From: Azoarcus sp. CIB
GTDB taxonomy: Bacteria; Pseudomonadota; Gammaproteobacteria; Burkholderiales; Rhodocyclaceae
NCBI RefSeq assembly: GCF_001190925.1
Contig: NZ_CP011072.1
Location: 3,720,001 to 3,784,000, forward strand
Direction: 5' to 3'
Length of the DNA: 64,000 nucleotides
Both the position numbers and the translations under genes were made by a program. Below the pieces are notes generated by a model that saw only the letters and a list, made by a program, of their open reading frames with translations, had not been told where the DNA came from and made no database searches. Shown piece after piece: positions 18,911-29,094 of the stretch. The stretch's first letter is position 1, and each line of letters starts with the position of its first letter.

Positions 18911-19089
18911 TCGTTCTCCGCCTTGTTCCCTGCCTTGTCCTGTGTGCTGCGCCCTGCCTTCTCCGGCGTCTTCGACATGCCCGATTTCCGGTCGTGCCGC
19001 TCGGCGATCGCCCGCAACGCGAGCCACGAGCCGATCAGCGACATGACGGGCACCACCACCAGAAGAAACTGGATCCAGCCCCGATCCAT
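18907..19089 (-). CDS. 60-aa membrane peptide coupled between glcD and glcE
   Basis: A small unrecognised gene. Its ATG overlaps the glcD stop (TGATG) and its TGA overlaps the glcE ATG (ATGA), so all three are probably translated in sequence. The product has one hydrophobic segment (about residues 7-27, IQFLLVVVPVMSLIGSWLAL) and a highly charged tail rich in Lys, Glu and Asp. It could be a membrane anchor or assembly factor for glycolate dehydrogenase, whose known subunits lack membrane helices. That role is inference; the double overlap is what supports it as a gene. Confidence 0.6.
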   Translation of the reverse strand: MDRGWIQFLLVVVPVMSLIGSWLALRAIAERHDRKSGMSKTPEKAGRSTQDKAGNKAENE

Positions 19090-20600
19090 CAGAAGCGGGG
19101 GATATCCGGATACGGGACATGCCCGTTGCTCACGCGCATGCGCCCGTACTCGGCGCACCGGTTGAGCGTCGGAATCGCCTTGCCCGGATTGAGCAGCCCC
19201 TGCGGATCGAACGCGCCCTTCACGCGGAAGAACATCGTCAGCTCCGGCCGTGTGAACTGGCTGCACATCTGGTTGATCTTCTCGATGCCGACGCCGTGCT
19301 CGCCGGTGATCGTGCCGCCCAGCGCGACCGACAGCTCGAGGATGTCCGCACCGAAGGCCTCGGCACGCTCGAGTTCGCCCTCCTGGTTTGCGTCGAACAG
19401 GATCAGCGGGTGCAGGTTGCCGTCGCCGGCATGGAACACGTTGATGCAGCGCAGGCCGTGCTTGCCTTCCATCTCCTGGATCGCGGTAAGCATCTCGCCC
19501 AGGCGCTTGCGCGGGATCGTCCCGTCCATGCAGTAGTAATCGGGCGAGATGCGCCCCGCCGCCGGGAAGGCCGCCTTGCGACCGGCCCAGAACTTCATGC
19601 GTTCGGCCTCGTCGCGCGACACGCGGATCTCGGTCGCGCCGCTCGCCTCCAGCACCGCGCGCACGCGCTCGATCTCCTCGGCGACCTCCTCGGGCGTGCC
19701 GTCGGACTCGCACAGCAGGATCGCCTTCGCATCGAGCGGATAGCCCGCATGCACGAACTGCTCGACCGCCGCCGTCGCGGGCTGGTCCATCATCTCGAGG
19801 CCGGCGGGGATGATGCCGGCGGCGATGATCTCGGCGACCGCCTCTCCCGCCTTGATGACATCGTCGAAGGCCGCCAGAACGCACTGCGCGAGCTGCGGCT
19901 TGGGCGTCAGCTTGACAGTCACTTCGGTGACGACCGCAAGCATGCCCTCGGAGCCGATCACCAGCGCCAGCAGGTCGTAGCCCGGCGCATCGAGGCCGTG
20001 GTTGCCGATCTCGACGATCTCGCCGTCGATGGTCACGCCGCGCACCCGCAGCACGTTATGCACCGTCAGGCCGTACTTCAGGCAATGCACGCCACCCGAG
20101 TTCTCCGCGACGTTGCCACCGATCGTGCACGCAATCTGCGACGACGGGTCCGGCGCGTAATACAGGCCATGCGGCGACGCTGCCTCGGAGATCGCGAGAT
20201 TGCGCACCCCCGGCTGCACGACCGCCGTGCGCGCATGCGGATCCAGATGCAGGATGCGATTGAAGCGCGCCAACGAAAGCACGACGCCGAACCTGTGCGG
20301 CAGCGCGCCGCCCGACAAGCCGGTGCCCGCGCCGCGCGCGACGACGGGCACGCCCATCTCGCTGCATACCTTCAGCACCGCCACCACCTGTTCCTCGGTC
20401 GTCGGCAGCGCCACCACCATCGGCATCTGTCGATACGCCGACAGGCCATCGCATTCGTACGGACGCAGATCCTCGGCGTCGTACATCAGCGCGCCCGCGG
20501 GCAGCACCCGCGCCAGCGCCTCCACCACGCGAGCCTTGTCGACGGAAGAGAAATCCGCCTCCTGCTCGCCCAGGACCACCGGGTCCGCCGCAATGTTCAT
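19089..20600 (-). CDS. glcD: Glycolate oxidase subunit GlcD, 503 aa
   Basis: The main FAD-linked subunit oxidising glycolate to glyoxylate. The PCMH FAD-binding motif [16 protein letters not shown] is near residue 88, [20 protein letters not shown] near 142, and the FAD-oxidase C domain ends with [19 protein letters not shown]-type [10 protein letters not shown] and [12 protein letters not shown]. Length equals E. coli GlcD within a few residues. The ATG overlaps the regulator's stop by 4 bases, so glcD is the second gene of the operon. Confidence 0.95.
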   Translation of the reverse strand: MNIAADPVVLGEQEADFSSVDKARVVEALARVLPAGALMYDAEDLRPYECDGLSAYRQMPMVVALPTTEEQVVAVLKVCSEMGVPVVARGAGTGLSGGALPHRFGVVLSLARFNRILHLDPHARTAVVQPGVRNLAISEAASPHGLYYAPDPSSQIACTIGGNVAENSGGVHCLKYGLTVHNVLRVRGVTIDGEIVEIGNHGLDAPGYDLLALVIGSEGMLAVVTEVTVKLTPKPQLAQCVLAAFDDVIKAGEAVAEIIAAGIIPAGLEMMDQPATAAVEQFVHAGYPLDAKAILLCESDGTPEEVAEEIERVRAVLEASGATEIRVSRDEAERMKFWAGRKAAFPAAGRISPDYYCMDGTIPRKRLGEMLTAIQEMEGKHGLRCINVFHAGDGNLHPLILFDANQEGELERAEAFGADILELSVALGGTITGEHGVGIEKINQMCSQFTRPELTMFFRVKGAFDPQGLLNPGKAIPTLNRCAEYGRMRVSNGHVPYPDIPRF

Positions 20601-21418
20601 CGCCCCTCCTCCACTCCGTGCAACTCCTCGTTGCGCGCGTCCGCTGCGCGCCCCCCCTTCACCGCAACCACCTCGCCCCAGCGCCGCTCGTCCAGCCCGA
20701 GGCGCCGCACCGCTCCGGCGAGATGCTCCGTGGCGGCCGCCCGTGCGGCGGCGCCATCGCCCGCCGCAATCGCCTCGAATATCCGCACGTGCTCGAACTG
20801 CGAGTCGCGCGCCCGGCCGGCGCGATGCCCTGCCTCGTTCCAGGTCGGGGCGCGCGAATCGGAAAACTGCTGCCCCATGAACGCCTGGAAGCGCTCGATC
20901 TGTGGGTTGTGCGTGGCTGCGGCGACCGCGACGTGAAACGCATCGTCATCCGTGTGCGCGTCGGCGCCGGTCTCCAGCGCGGCCGCCATGCGCTCCAGCG
21001 CCGCGCGCATGCGATCCAGTTCCTGCGGCGACCGGCGCAGCGCAGCCAGTTCGGCCGCACCAGCCTCGACGAGATAGCGCAGCTCGAAGATGTCCGATAT
21101 CTCGCGATCGGAAACGACGCTGTCGGTCGTCCCCTCGCCATTACCGTCGCGTCGCAGCAGGCGGAAGGTCCCCTGCCCCGGCCGCGCCGCCACATATGCG
21201 CCCGACCCCTGCCGGGTCATCACGCAACCGTCGGCCTTCAAGCGCGAAATCGCTTCGCGGATCACCGCCCGGCTCACACCGAAGCGCTCGCACAAGACCT
21301 TCTCGGTCGGCAGCAGCGCTCCCGCTTTCAGCCCCTGTTCGCTGATCCAGGCTTCGAGCTGGCGCGCGACGACGACGCTCAACCGCGGTCCGCGCTCCGA
21401 TTTTTCACTTGCCCCCAT
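20597..21418 (-). CDS. FadR/GntR-family regulator heading the glycolate operon, 273 aa
   Basis: A one-component regulator like GlcC/LldR. The N-terminal winged helix (about residues 10-75) includes [30 protein letters not shown] and a TRQGSGAYV wing; the C-terminal FCD domain holds the metal/ligand-binding His in [15 protein letters not shown]. It is the first gene of the operon and its stop overlaps glcD by 4 bases. The ATG is preferred to an in-frame earlier start because the promoter and operator lie just upstream and would fall inside a longer gene. Confidence 0.87.
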   Translation of the reverse strand: MGASEKSERGPRLSVVVARQLEAWISEQGLKAGALLPTEKVLCERFGVSRAVIREAISRLKADGCVMTRQGSGAYVAARPGQGTFRLLRRDGNGEGTTDSVVSDREISDIFELRYLVEAGAAELAALRRSPQELDRMRAALERMAAALETGADAHTDDDAFHVAVAAATHNPQIERFQAFMGQQFSDSRAPTWNEAGHRAGRARDSQFEHVRIFEAIAAGDGAAARAAATEHLAGAVRRLGLDERRWGEVVAVKGGRAADARNEELHGVEEGR

Positions 21419-21435
21419 ATGCCCGGCCGCCCCAA

Positions 21436-21483
21436 GTTGTCTGACAACATTCGAATCATAGTTCCACTTCGACCCAATGTCAG
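21436..21483 (-). promoter_or_regulatory. Promoter and FadR-type operator of the gntR-glcD operon
   Basis: On the minus strand a -35 CTGACA (21478-21483), a 17-base spacer and a -10 TATGAT (21455-21460) form a good sigma-70 promoter. Six bases downstream, covering the expected start site, is a perfect 13-bp palindrome GTTGTC-A-GACAAC (21436-21448). It fits the FadR-subfamily half-site pattern GT...AC with flanking T/A. Binding there by the encoded regulator would block initiation, giving autoregulation and control of the whole operon. Confidence 0.75.
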
Positions 21484-21554
21484 CATTGGGGAATACCCGC
21501 ATCCGGCAACATGCCGACAAAGCTACCGGCGCCTGCGCCTAAGCGCTGATTTTC

Positions 21555-21584
21555 TTGACGATTCTTTGACCCATCGTGTAAAGT
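21555..21584 (+). promoter_or_regulatory. Candidate promoter of rplU-rpmA
   Basis: TTGACG at 21555-21560 and TAAAGT at 21579-21584 with an 18-base spacer lie 39 bases before the rplU ATG. A second TTGACC at 21566 overlaps. The -10 is imperfect. Confidence 0.45.
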
Positions 21585-21622
21585 GCGCGATTCTTTGCAA
21601 ACCCATCAACTGGAGCAACACC

Positions 21623-21934
21623 ATGTACGCGGTGATAAAAACCGGCGGCAAGCAGTATCGCGTCGTCGCCGGCGAAAAGATCAAGGTAGAACAGATACCG
21701 GCAGACGTGGGCTCCGAAATCACCATCGACCAGGTTCTCATGGTCGGCGAGGGCGAGTCGGTCAAGATCGGCACCCCGGTGGTTTCCGGCGCCGCAGTGA
21801 AGGCCACCGTGGTTTCCCACGGCCGTCACGAAAAGATCACGATTTTCAAGATGCGCCGCCGCAAGCACTATCAGAAACACCAAGGCCATCGTCAGAACTA
21901 CACCGAGCTTCGCATCGAAGCGATCTCGGTCTGA
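21623..21934 (+). CDS. rplU: 50S ribosomal protein L21, 103 aa
   Basis: The 103-residue length and the sequence [31 protein letters not shown] and the closing LRIEAI are standard for L21, which binds 23S rRNA domain near L20. A leader of about 25 bases with TGGAG precedes the ATG. The gene starts the conserved rplU-rpmA-obgE-proB order. Confidence 0.97.
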   Translation: MYAVIKTGGKQYRVVAGEKIKVEQIPADVGSEITIDQVLMVGEGESVKIGTPVVSGAAVKATVVSHGRHEKITIFKMRRRKHYQKHQGHRQNYTELRIEAISV

Positions 21935-21954
21935 AGCCAAGGAGGTAATTCGTC

Positions 21955-22218
21955 ATGGCACACAAAAAAGCTGGCGGTAGTTCCCGTAACGGCCGCGACT
22001 CGGAATCGAAACGACTTGGCGTGAAGCGCTACGGCGGCCAGTTCGTGCTCGCCGGCAATATCATCGTTCGCCAGCGCGGCACCGAATACCACCCGGGCGA
22101 GAACGTCGGCATCGGCAAGGACCACACCCTGTTCGCGCTGACGAACGGCACCGTGCAGTTCACCGTGAAGGGCGCGTTGCGTCGCCGCACGGTCGTGATC
22201 GTACCCGAAGCCGCCTGA
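21955..22218 (+). CDS. rpmA: 50S ribosomal protein L27, 87 aa
   Basis: L27 reaches the peptidyl-transferase centre with its flexible N-terminus ([19 protein letters not shown]). The [10 protein letters not shown] and [10 protein letters not shown] blocks are diagnostic. An ideal AAGGAGGT site lies before the ATG. A terminator follows 20 bases after the stop. Confidence 0.97.
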   Translation: MAHKKAGGSSRNGRDSESKRLGVKRYGGQFVLAGNIIVRQRGTEYHPGENVGIGKDHTLFALTNGTVQFTVKGALRRRTVVIVPEAA

Positions 22219-22237
22219 GTTCCGGCGTCAAGGTTCG

Positions 22238-23510
<1,273 letters not shown>

Positions 23511-23572
23511 GCCCGAATCCGGCCTCGCGCCGGAACACCCTCCCCGTTAGCCCACGCCTGCCGTCACAGATC

Positions 23573-24688
23573 ATGCGAAACAAGATCCGCAACGCGCGCC
23601 GCCTGGTGGTCAAGGTCGGCAGCGCCCTCGTCACCAACAACGGCGCCGGCCTCGACAAGGCCGCGATGGCGGACTGGGCTCGCCAGTTCGCCGCCTTGCG
23701 CGACTCCGGCAAGCAGGTCCTGCTGGTGTCCTCCGGCGCCATCGCGGCCGGCATGCAGCGCCTGGGCTGGACGAAACGCCCACACGAGATGCACAAGCTG
23801 CAGGCCGCCGCGGCGGTTGGGCAAATGGGCCTCGTCGAAGCCTACGAGGACGCCTTCTCGCGCCACGGCATCCGCACCGCACAGATCCTGCTGACGCATG
23901 ACGATCTCGCCGACCGCAAACGCTACCTCAATGCACGCTCGACTCTGACGACGTTGCTCGAGCTTGGGGTCGTGCCGATCATCAACGAGAACGACACCAT
24001 CGTCACCGACGAGATCAAGTTCGGCGACAACGACACGCTGGGCGCGCTGGTCGCGAACCTCATCGAAGCGGACGCGCTGATCATCCTCACCGACCAGAAG
24101 GGCCTCTACACGGCCGATCCGCGCCAGGATCCGGCGGCGACGCTGGTTTCCGAAGGACGCGCCGAGGACCGCGCCTACGAGGCCATGGCAGGCGGCGCGG
24201 GCTCCGGCATCAGCAAAGGCGGCATGATCACGAAGATCCGCGCCGCCCAGCGCGCCGCCCGCAGCGGCGCCCACACCTGCATCGCCAGCGGGCAAGAAGC
24301 CGACGCGCTGGTGCGCCTCGGCCAGGGCGAAGCGCTGGGGACCCTGCTCTACGCCACCAGTTCGCCGCTGCAGGCGCGCAAGCAGTGGCTCGCCGACCAC
24401 CTGCAGCTCGCAGGCGACCTCGTCATCGACGACGGCGCCGTGTCGGCGCTGCGCAGCGGGCGCAGCCTGCTGCCGGTGGGCGTGATCGAGGTGCGCGGCG
24501 ACTTCGAACGCGGCTCGGCGGTCGCCTGCCGCACGCCGTCGGGCGAGGAGATCGGCCGCGGGCTGGTCAACTACAGCAGCACCGAATGCCGCCGCGTGGC
24601 GCGCAGACCCAGCACCGAGATCGAGCCCTTGCTCGGCTACATCGACGAGCCGGAACTGATCCACCGCGACAACATGGTGTTGCGCTAA
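23573..24688 (+). CDS. proB: Glutamate 5-kinase, 371 aa
   Basis: The first enzyme of proline synthesis, phosphorylating glutamate. The amino-acid kinase domain shows [40 protein letters not shown] and GTGISKGGM-type [14 protein letters not shown]; a PUA domain occupies the last 90 residues ([17 protein letters not shown]). Length is typical. It overlaps the convergent pseudopilin-like gene by 4 bases at the stops. Confidence 0.95.
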   Translation: MRNKIRNARRLVVKVGSALVTNNGAGLDKAAMADWARQFAALRDSGKQVLLVSSGAIAAGMQRLGWTKRPHEMHKLQAAAAVGQMGLVEAYEDAFSRHGIRTAQILLTHDDLADRKRYLNARSTLTTLLELGVVPIINENDTIVTDEIKFGDNDTLGALVANLIEADALIILTDQKGLYTADPRQDPAATLVSEGRAEDRAYEAMAGGAGSGISKGGMITKIRAAQRAARSGAHTCIASGQEADALVRLGQGEALGTLLYATSSPLQARKQWLADHLQLAGDLVIDDGAVSALRSGRSLLPVGVIEVRGDFERGSAVACRTPSGEEIGRGLVNYSSTECRRVARRPSTEIEPLLGYIDEPELIHRDNMVLR

Positions 24689-25251
24689 TCCCCTGACGCC
24701 GGAACGGCTGCACCGCCGCCCGCGCGAGCGCCTGCTGCTGGGCCCGCGCCGGGCGCTGCCCCCACTGCCGTGTCGCCGCCCGTCTCGAGCGGCCTGAACA
24801 CCCAATCGGCATAGCTCTTGACCTCTCCCGTCAGCCCGCCCAACTCCTTGGGCAGGTCGTGCTGCCTGATCGGCACGCCCTGCGCAAGACTGTAGACGCC
24901 CGAGATTCGTCCACCGGCCTTTTCCAGCCCCCAGACGGGCTGCCCCGTGAAAGGATCGCGATAGATCCGGCGCAAGTGCCTGACGAGCACCGGACCGCGC
25001 TTGTCCTCGACGAGCTGCTGCAGACTCTCGGGCAGACTGTGATCCGCGCCAGCCTTCACATAGCTCGACAGCGCACGCGAGAACTCCACGCCGATCACCA
25101 GCAGCTCCGCCTCGCGGTCACGCTGCGCTGCCTGGTGCCACACCAGTCCCGTCTGCGCTACCAGCAGCCCGAGCCCTGCAACGATGAACAGCACCAACAG
25201 GTAGGTATAACCGGACTGCAGCGCCCGGGCAGCACGGGACACGGCAGGCAT
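24685..25251 (-). CDS. Atypical pseudopilin-like protein, 188 aa
   Basis: Last gene of the T2SS-like operon. A short basic N-terminus ends in a prepilin-peptidase-like site (SG/YTYLL) followed by a hydrophobic helix, but the usual Glu at +5 is a Leu, so it resembles minor pseudopilins lacking that residue. After the helix come [16 protein letters not shown] and [16 protein letters not shown], blocks I associate with PulG-like proteins of Burkholderiales. The tail is Gly/Ala/Pro-rich. The ATG was chosen over a TTG further upstream, as it gives a normal leader length. Confidence 0.7.
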   Translation of the reverse strand: MPAVSRAARALQSGYTYLLVLFIVAGLGLLVAQTGLVWHQAAQRDREAELLVIGVEFSRALSSYVKAGADHSLPESLQQLVEDKRGPVLVRHLRRIYRDPFTGQPVWGLEKAGGRISGVYSLAQGVPIRQHDLPKELGGLTGEVKSYADWVFRPLETGGDTAVGAAPGAGPAAGARAGGGAAVPASGD

Positions 25252-25282
25252 GCCGTGCGTACGCCGACTGCTGCGCACGATC

Positions 25283-25666
25283 TCACCACTCGGCAAAGCG
25301 CGTCCCGTCCTTTGCCGTGCCTTCGGCGCCGCTGTGCAGGTCCCACACCCCGGCCTCTTCTTCGCCCCGAGGGGGCTCGAGCAACCATGAGTCGCTGCGC
25401 TCCGTCACCGGGTCGACGGGAATCTTGCGCAGGTAGCGCTTGGCGACCAAGGTGTCGAGATCGTCGGGCCACTTGCCGATATCCGAGTGGTAGCGGTCGA
25501 TCGCATCGCGCACGACCAACAGCGTCTGGCGCAGGGACGCCTCGCGGCTGCGGTCCAGGTGCTCGAAATAGCGCGGCGCAGCGATCGACATCAGGGTCGC
25601 GATGATGGCCAGCACCACCAGCAGCTCGATGAGCGTGAAGCCGGTCACAGCCTTCCGGACCTTCAT
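25283..25666 (-). CDS. Type II secretion major-pseudopilin-like protein (GspG-like), 127 aa
   Basis: A class III signal (G/FTLIELLVVLAII) with the conserved Glu at +5 starts at residue 9. The C-terminal half carries the GspG-type YHSDIGKWPDDLDTLV and YLRKIPVDPVTER blocks, with a length close to GspG. It would be cleaved and N-methylated by a prepilin peptidase, which is not encoded in this window. The ATG gives an 8-residue leader; an upstream ATG would lengthen it and is less likely. Confidence 0.82.
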   Translation of the reverse strand: MKVRKAVTGFTLIELLVVLAIIATLMSIAAPRYFEHLDRSREASLRQTLLVVRDAIDRYHSDIGKWPDDLDTLVAKRYLRKIPVDPVTERSDSWLLEPPRGEEEAGVWDLHSGAEGTAKDGTRFAEW

Positions 25667-25691
25667 GCCGCCGCTACCATTCACGCCGTCC

Positions 25692-26171
25692 TTACCATTC
25701 ACGATAGGGCACGCCATTGAGTCCGCTGCGGGTCGATTTCGAATAGACGTCATACACGTCCTTGCCCCCCGCCGGCTCGTCGGGCGGGCTTGCGTAACTG
25801 CGCAGCCCCCACGTCTCGGCAGCCGGCACGGCCGGATCGGGATGAAAGGGGTCCCGCGGCAATCGGCGCAGGAAGTAGATGCGCTTGCCCGAGGGCGTAG
25901 TGACATCCGCCACACCTTTCACGAGGGACGCGAGATCCGGCGGGTAGCCCGACGCATCGACGCGCTGCTCGATGCGCTGCTCGACGTAGGCCGCCTTGTA
26001 CGCATCCAGTCCGGCACGAATCTGGCGCAGGGCGATGCGCAGTTCCGACTCCCGCTCGCGCTGGGCCGCCAGTTCGGCGAGCGGCATCGCCCCAGCCGCG
26101 AGGATTCCGATGATGGCAACCGTCACGACCAGCTCGATCAGGGTGAATCCGCGCGCCACGAGGCCCCTCAC
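25692..26171 (-). CDS. Type II secretion pseudopilin-like protein, 159 aa
   Basis: Another pseudopilin with a short leader (MRGLVARG) and FTLIELVVTVAII with Glu at +5. It shares with its neighbour the RQIRAGLDAY...YPPDLASLV segment and FLRRLPRDPFHP, so the two are paralogues, both GspG-like. It begins with GTG that overlaps the secretin stop by 4 bases (GTGA). Confidence 0.82.
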   Translation of the reverse strand: MRGLVARGFTLIELVVTVAIIGILAAGAMPLAELAAQRERESELRIALRQIRAGLDAYKAAYVEQRIEQRVDASGYPPDLASLVKGVADVTTPSGKRIYFLRRLPRDPFHPDPAVPAAETWGLRSYASPPDEPAGGKDVYDVYSKSTRSGLNGVPYREW

Positions 26172-28585
26172 TCGCCTATACGCAACGTGCCCCCGGCCGA
26201 CAGCGCCACGTCCTCGTCACCCGTCTCGCGGCGCAGCTTCATGCCGGTGACGACCATGGTCGCAACGCCCGAAGCGTCGGGTTTGGTGCGGAGGCGCATG
26301 ACCAGATCGGCCCCGCCGTCTTTGAGGCTCACGGGCAACTGGACCGTACCGGGGGTCGTCGCCCCATCCACTTCGAGCCGGTTTGCATCGTACGCGATCA
26401 TGACGTCGGCGGAGGTCGCCCCCACGGCTCCGCTCACGCGCACGACGGCATTCACGGATTCGCCGCGGCGGGCCGTTTCGGGAACGATCAGCACGACTTC
26501 GGGCGCTTCCTGTTCCTCCTTGGCCTGCGGCGCCTCGGTTGCAGCCGGGCGCTCCTCGGGCACCGGGCGGGGCAGCGCGACGGCCGGAGCACCTGAGGCG
26601 GCAGCCACCCGCGAGTCGCCGACCAGCCCCAGACTGCGCGGCGCAGTGGGACCGATCCGCAGGGGCTCTGCACCGATGTTCGACTCCGTCCCTGCAGGCA
26701 TTTCGGCCAGCAGCGCGACCGGCGGCAGGACGTTGCGCACGATGCGCGGCGTGATCAGCAGCGCGATCTCGGACTTGTTGTTGCTGTCGCGCTGGGCCGA
26801 GAACAGCCTTCCGACCATCGGCAGATTGCCCAGTCCGGGCAAGCGCTGCGCAGAGGAGCGTTCCTCGTCGTTGATCAGTCCCGCGAGCACCTGCGTTTCG
26901 CCGTTCCGCAGGCGTAGCGACGTGGAAGCGCTGCGCGAACCGACCTGGTAGGCCAGGGAACTGGAGGGGCCGGGCACCTCCTTGACGATGCTACTCACCT
27001 CCAGGCTGAGCTTGATCCCGACCTCGTCGTCGCGATAAACGGACGGCTCCACCTCCAGCTTCAGACCGACGTCGAGATAGGACACCGACGCCGACACGCC
27101 GACGTTAGCCGTCGAGGTCGTCGTGAACACGGGCAGCTTGTCGCCGATATGGACTTTCGCCTTGTCGCGGTTGCGCACGCGGATGCGGGGGTTCGCGAGC
27201 ATACGCGAATCGCCATCCTCGCTGCGCAGGCGCAGCACCGCGCCGGGGTTCGCGATGAAGGGCACAAGTTCCTTACGCGCGTTACGCAGGTCGATGTTGC
27301 CGTCGAGCAGCTTGCCGCCGAGTTGCTGCGGGGCTGTGATTGTTATCCCATTAACAATTTGACTCGGCCCCTCCAATGTCGGTGTGAGCAATCCGTAGCC
27401 CACCTGGTCCGGAAAATCGATCCCCAGATCCAGCAGCTTGTTACGGCTGACCTCCAGCACCTCCAGCTCCAGCATCACCTCCGGCTCGGGCACGTCCAGC
27501 GTCGCGACGAGCCGTTCGGCCATGCGCACCGCCTCGGGGGTGTCCTTCATCACGAGCAGATTAAGCTTCTCGTCGATGAAGACGTCGCGGCTTTTCACCA
27601 GCTGCTTGATCAGCGTCTGCGCGGCCTTCGCGTCGGCGTTGGCGAGGTAGAAGCTGCGCGTCACCAACTCGAGATGTTCGCGCTGCTTGGCGGTCGTGAC
27701 CGGATAGATCAGGACGGTATTGGCATTCAGCAGCTTGCGTTCAATGCCCTGCGTCGCCGCGAGCAGACGCAACACCTCATCGACCGAGTTCTCGCGCACG
27801 AACAGCGTCACGCGGCTGTCGGCGCGCACGTCCTTGTCGAACACGAAATTGAGCCCGCTCGCACGCGACAGCGCCTCGAACACGACGCGCAGCGGCGAGT
27901 CGCGGAACTCCAGCGTCACCGGCTTGGCCATCGCCCCCTGCAAGGATTCGGCGCGCGGCTTGCTCGCGCGTTCGGCACGTTCGTCCAGCTCCAGCACCAG
28001 CTCGCGCGCCGCCCGGTCCCCGGGCGCCTCGGCATACACGCCTCGCGCGATTCGTCCCGCTGTCGCCGCATCGCCGGTCGCCAGCGCGACCCTGGCCTGC
28101 CCCAGCCGGTCGGCGCGACGACGCGCACGTTGGACGTCCTCGAGTCCGAGTCGGGCCCTGGCGTTTTCCGGGTCGATCTTCTGCACGTCGCGGTACAGCG
28201 TCGCCGCTTCGTCCAGTTTCGCCGCTCCGTGCGCCTTCTCGGCCACGCTGAGCTTCTCCGTCACAACCTGATCGCGCTGGCGAACGTAATAGCTGCGCAG
28301 TTCGAGATTCTCGGGGTCCTTCTTCACGGCCTGTTCGAGCCGCTGCAGAGCCCCCACGCGATCACCGGCGGCGAAGTCGTGGCGGCTCTGTTCGAGCGCG
28401 GCATTAGTCGCGCACGCGGCGAGAAGAAGGACCGAAAGTGCCGGGAGCAGCATTCTCCGCAGCGCCCCTGCCAGCGGGAATTCGTTCCGCGCCGGAGCAC
28501 CCCTGCACGACGAGCCGCTCACGGGCATTGAACGACTGAGTTGGCAATCCCTGTATCGCGATAAGGTCGAAGTCTTCGTTTTCAT
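26168..28585 (-). CDS. Secretin lipoprotein with C-terminal cohesin-like domain, 805 aa
   Basis: Outer-membrane channel of the T2SS/T4P-like system. A lipobox (LLLAAC) ends the signal peptide near residue 58; a TPR-like region follows (about 60-190), then the secretin N domains (SPLRVVFEALSRASGLNFVF) and a secretin core with VPGPSSSLAYQVGSRSAS, LRNGETQVLAGLI and GLGNLPMVGRLF. The last 110 residues (VVLIVPETARRGESVNAVVRV...) resemble a cohesin-type beta-sandwich, unusual for GspD. The ATG overlapping the previous gene is used; a start at 28453 would put the signal peptide right at the N-terminus. Confidence 0.85.
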   Translation of the reverse strand: MKTKTSTLSRYRDCQLSRSMPVSGSSCRGAPARNEFPLAGALRRMLLPALSVLLLAACATNAALEQSRHDFAAGDRVGALQRLEQAVKKDPENLELRSYYVRQRDQVVTEKLSVAEKAHGAAKLDEAATLYRDVQKIDPENARARLGLEDVQRARRRADRLGQARVALATGDAATAGRIARGVYAEAPGDRAARELVLELDERAERASKPRAESLQGAMAKPVTLEFRDSPLRVVFEALSRASGLNFVFDKDVRADSRVTLFVRENSVDEVLRLLAATQGIERKLLNANTVLIYPVTTAKQREHLELVTRSFYLANADAKAAQTLIKQLVKSRDVFIDEKLNLLVMKDTPEAVRMAERLVATLDVPEPEVMLELEVLEVSRNKLLDLGIDFPDQVGYGLLTPTLEGPSQIVNGITITAPQQLGGKLLDGNIDLRNARKELVPFIANPGAVLRLRSEDGDSRMLANPRIRVRNRDKAKVHIGDKLPVFTTTSTANVGVSASVSYLDVGLKLEVEPSVYRDDEVGIKLSLEVSSIVKEVPGPSSSLAYQVGSRSASTSLRLRNGETQVLAGLINDEERSSAQRLPGLGNLPMVGRLFSAQRDSNNKSEIALLITPRIVRNVLPPVALLAEMPAGTESNIGAEPLRIGPTAPRSLGLVGDSRVAAASGAPAVALPRPVPEERPAATEAPQAKEEQEAPEVVLIVPETARRGESVNAVVRVSGAVGATSADVMIAYDANRLEVDGATTPGTVQLPVSLKDGGADLVMRLRTKPDASGVATMVVTGMKLRRETGDEDVALSAGGTLRIGE

Positions 28586-29094
28586 GGATTCTGGCGATTG
28601 AGAGTCTGCATTTTCTTGAGCGGCAGATAGGTGAATTCGACTGCGGAAGAGGTAATGCGCTCGACACGGTAACGGCCTGCGATTTCCTCTCCGGGGCGCG
28701 CCATGCGGACTTGCGCACCCTCGAGCAGAAACACGGCCTTGCCCTGCGCGTCGTCGATCGCGCCGACATAGCGGAACGGCAGTGGCGGCGCCTGCGGCTC
28801 GGCGGGGGCCAACGCTGCGAGCGAAGGCGGAGGTGGCGCGAAACTGACGATGCGCGCCAGCGGCTCGGCAAGTTCGGGCCACGGCGCCCGCTCCGCATCG
28901 AGCCTGGCCATGCTCCCTCCGGGTGATGACGGCGAATCGGCCGATGCCCTCGCCCCGGCGGCGACCTGCGCCCGGGTCGCACGCTCGACGGGCTGCACCA
29001 CGACGAGGTCACCCGAATCTTCATTGACCGCCCACCAGCTCGCGACCAGCGTTGCCAAGAGGGCGGCAGCCAGGAGAACCTGGCGCATTGTCAT
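28582..29094 (-). CDS. GspC/PilP-like inner-membrane protein, 170 aa
   Basis: One N-terminal membrane helix (VLLAAALLATLVASWW), a Pro/Ala-rich linker and a C-terminal small domain beginning FRYVGAIDDAQGKAVFLLEG, which resembles the HR/PilP domain that contacts the secretin periplasmic part. It overlaps its neighbours on both sides by 4 bases. Position directly before the secretin gene supports a role linking inner-membrane platform and secretin. Confidence 0.65.
   Translation of the reverse strand: MTMRQVLLAAALLATLVASWWAVNEDSGDLVVVQPVERATRAQVAAGARASADSPSSPGGSMARLDAERAPWPELAEPLARIVSFAPPPPSLAALAPAEPQAPPLPFRYVGAIDDAQGKAVFLLEGAQVRMARPGEEIAGRYRVERITSSAVEFTYLPLKKMQTLNRQNP

Noticed and set aside
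18907-19884. 325-codon frame ending in the small membrane peptide
   Set aside because: Upstream of the TGATG overlap it is out of frame with glcD and Arg/Gly-rich; only the last 60 codons are supported as a gene.
19119-20936. 605-codon plus-strand frame opposite glcD and the regulator
   Set aside because: Antisense artefact of the high third-position GC of glcD.
23564-24805. 413-codon minus-strand frame opposite proB
   Set aside because: Runs over proB, whose motifs are complete; translation is low-complexity.
27149-28531. 460-codon plus-strand frame opposite the secretin gene
   Set aside because: No start signal, no domain, and the secretin reading frame is clear.
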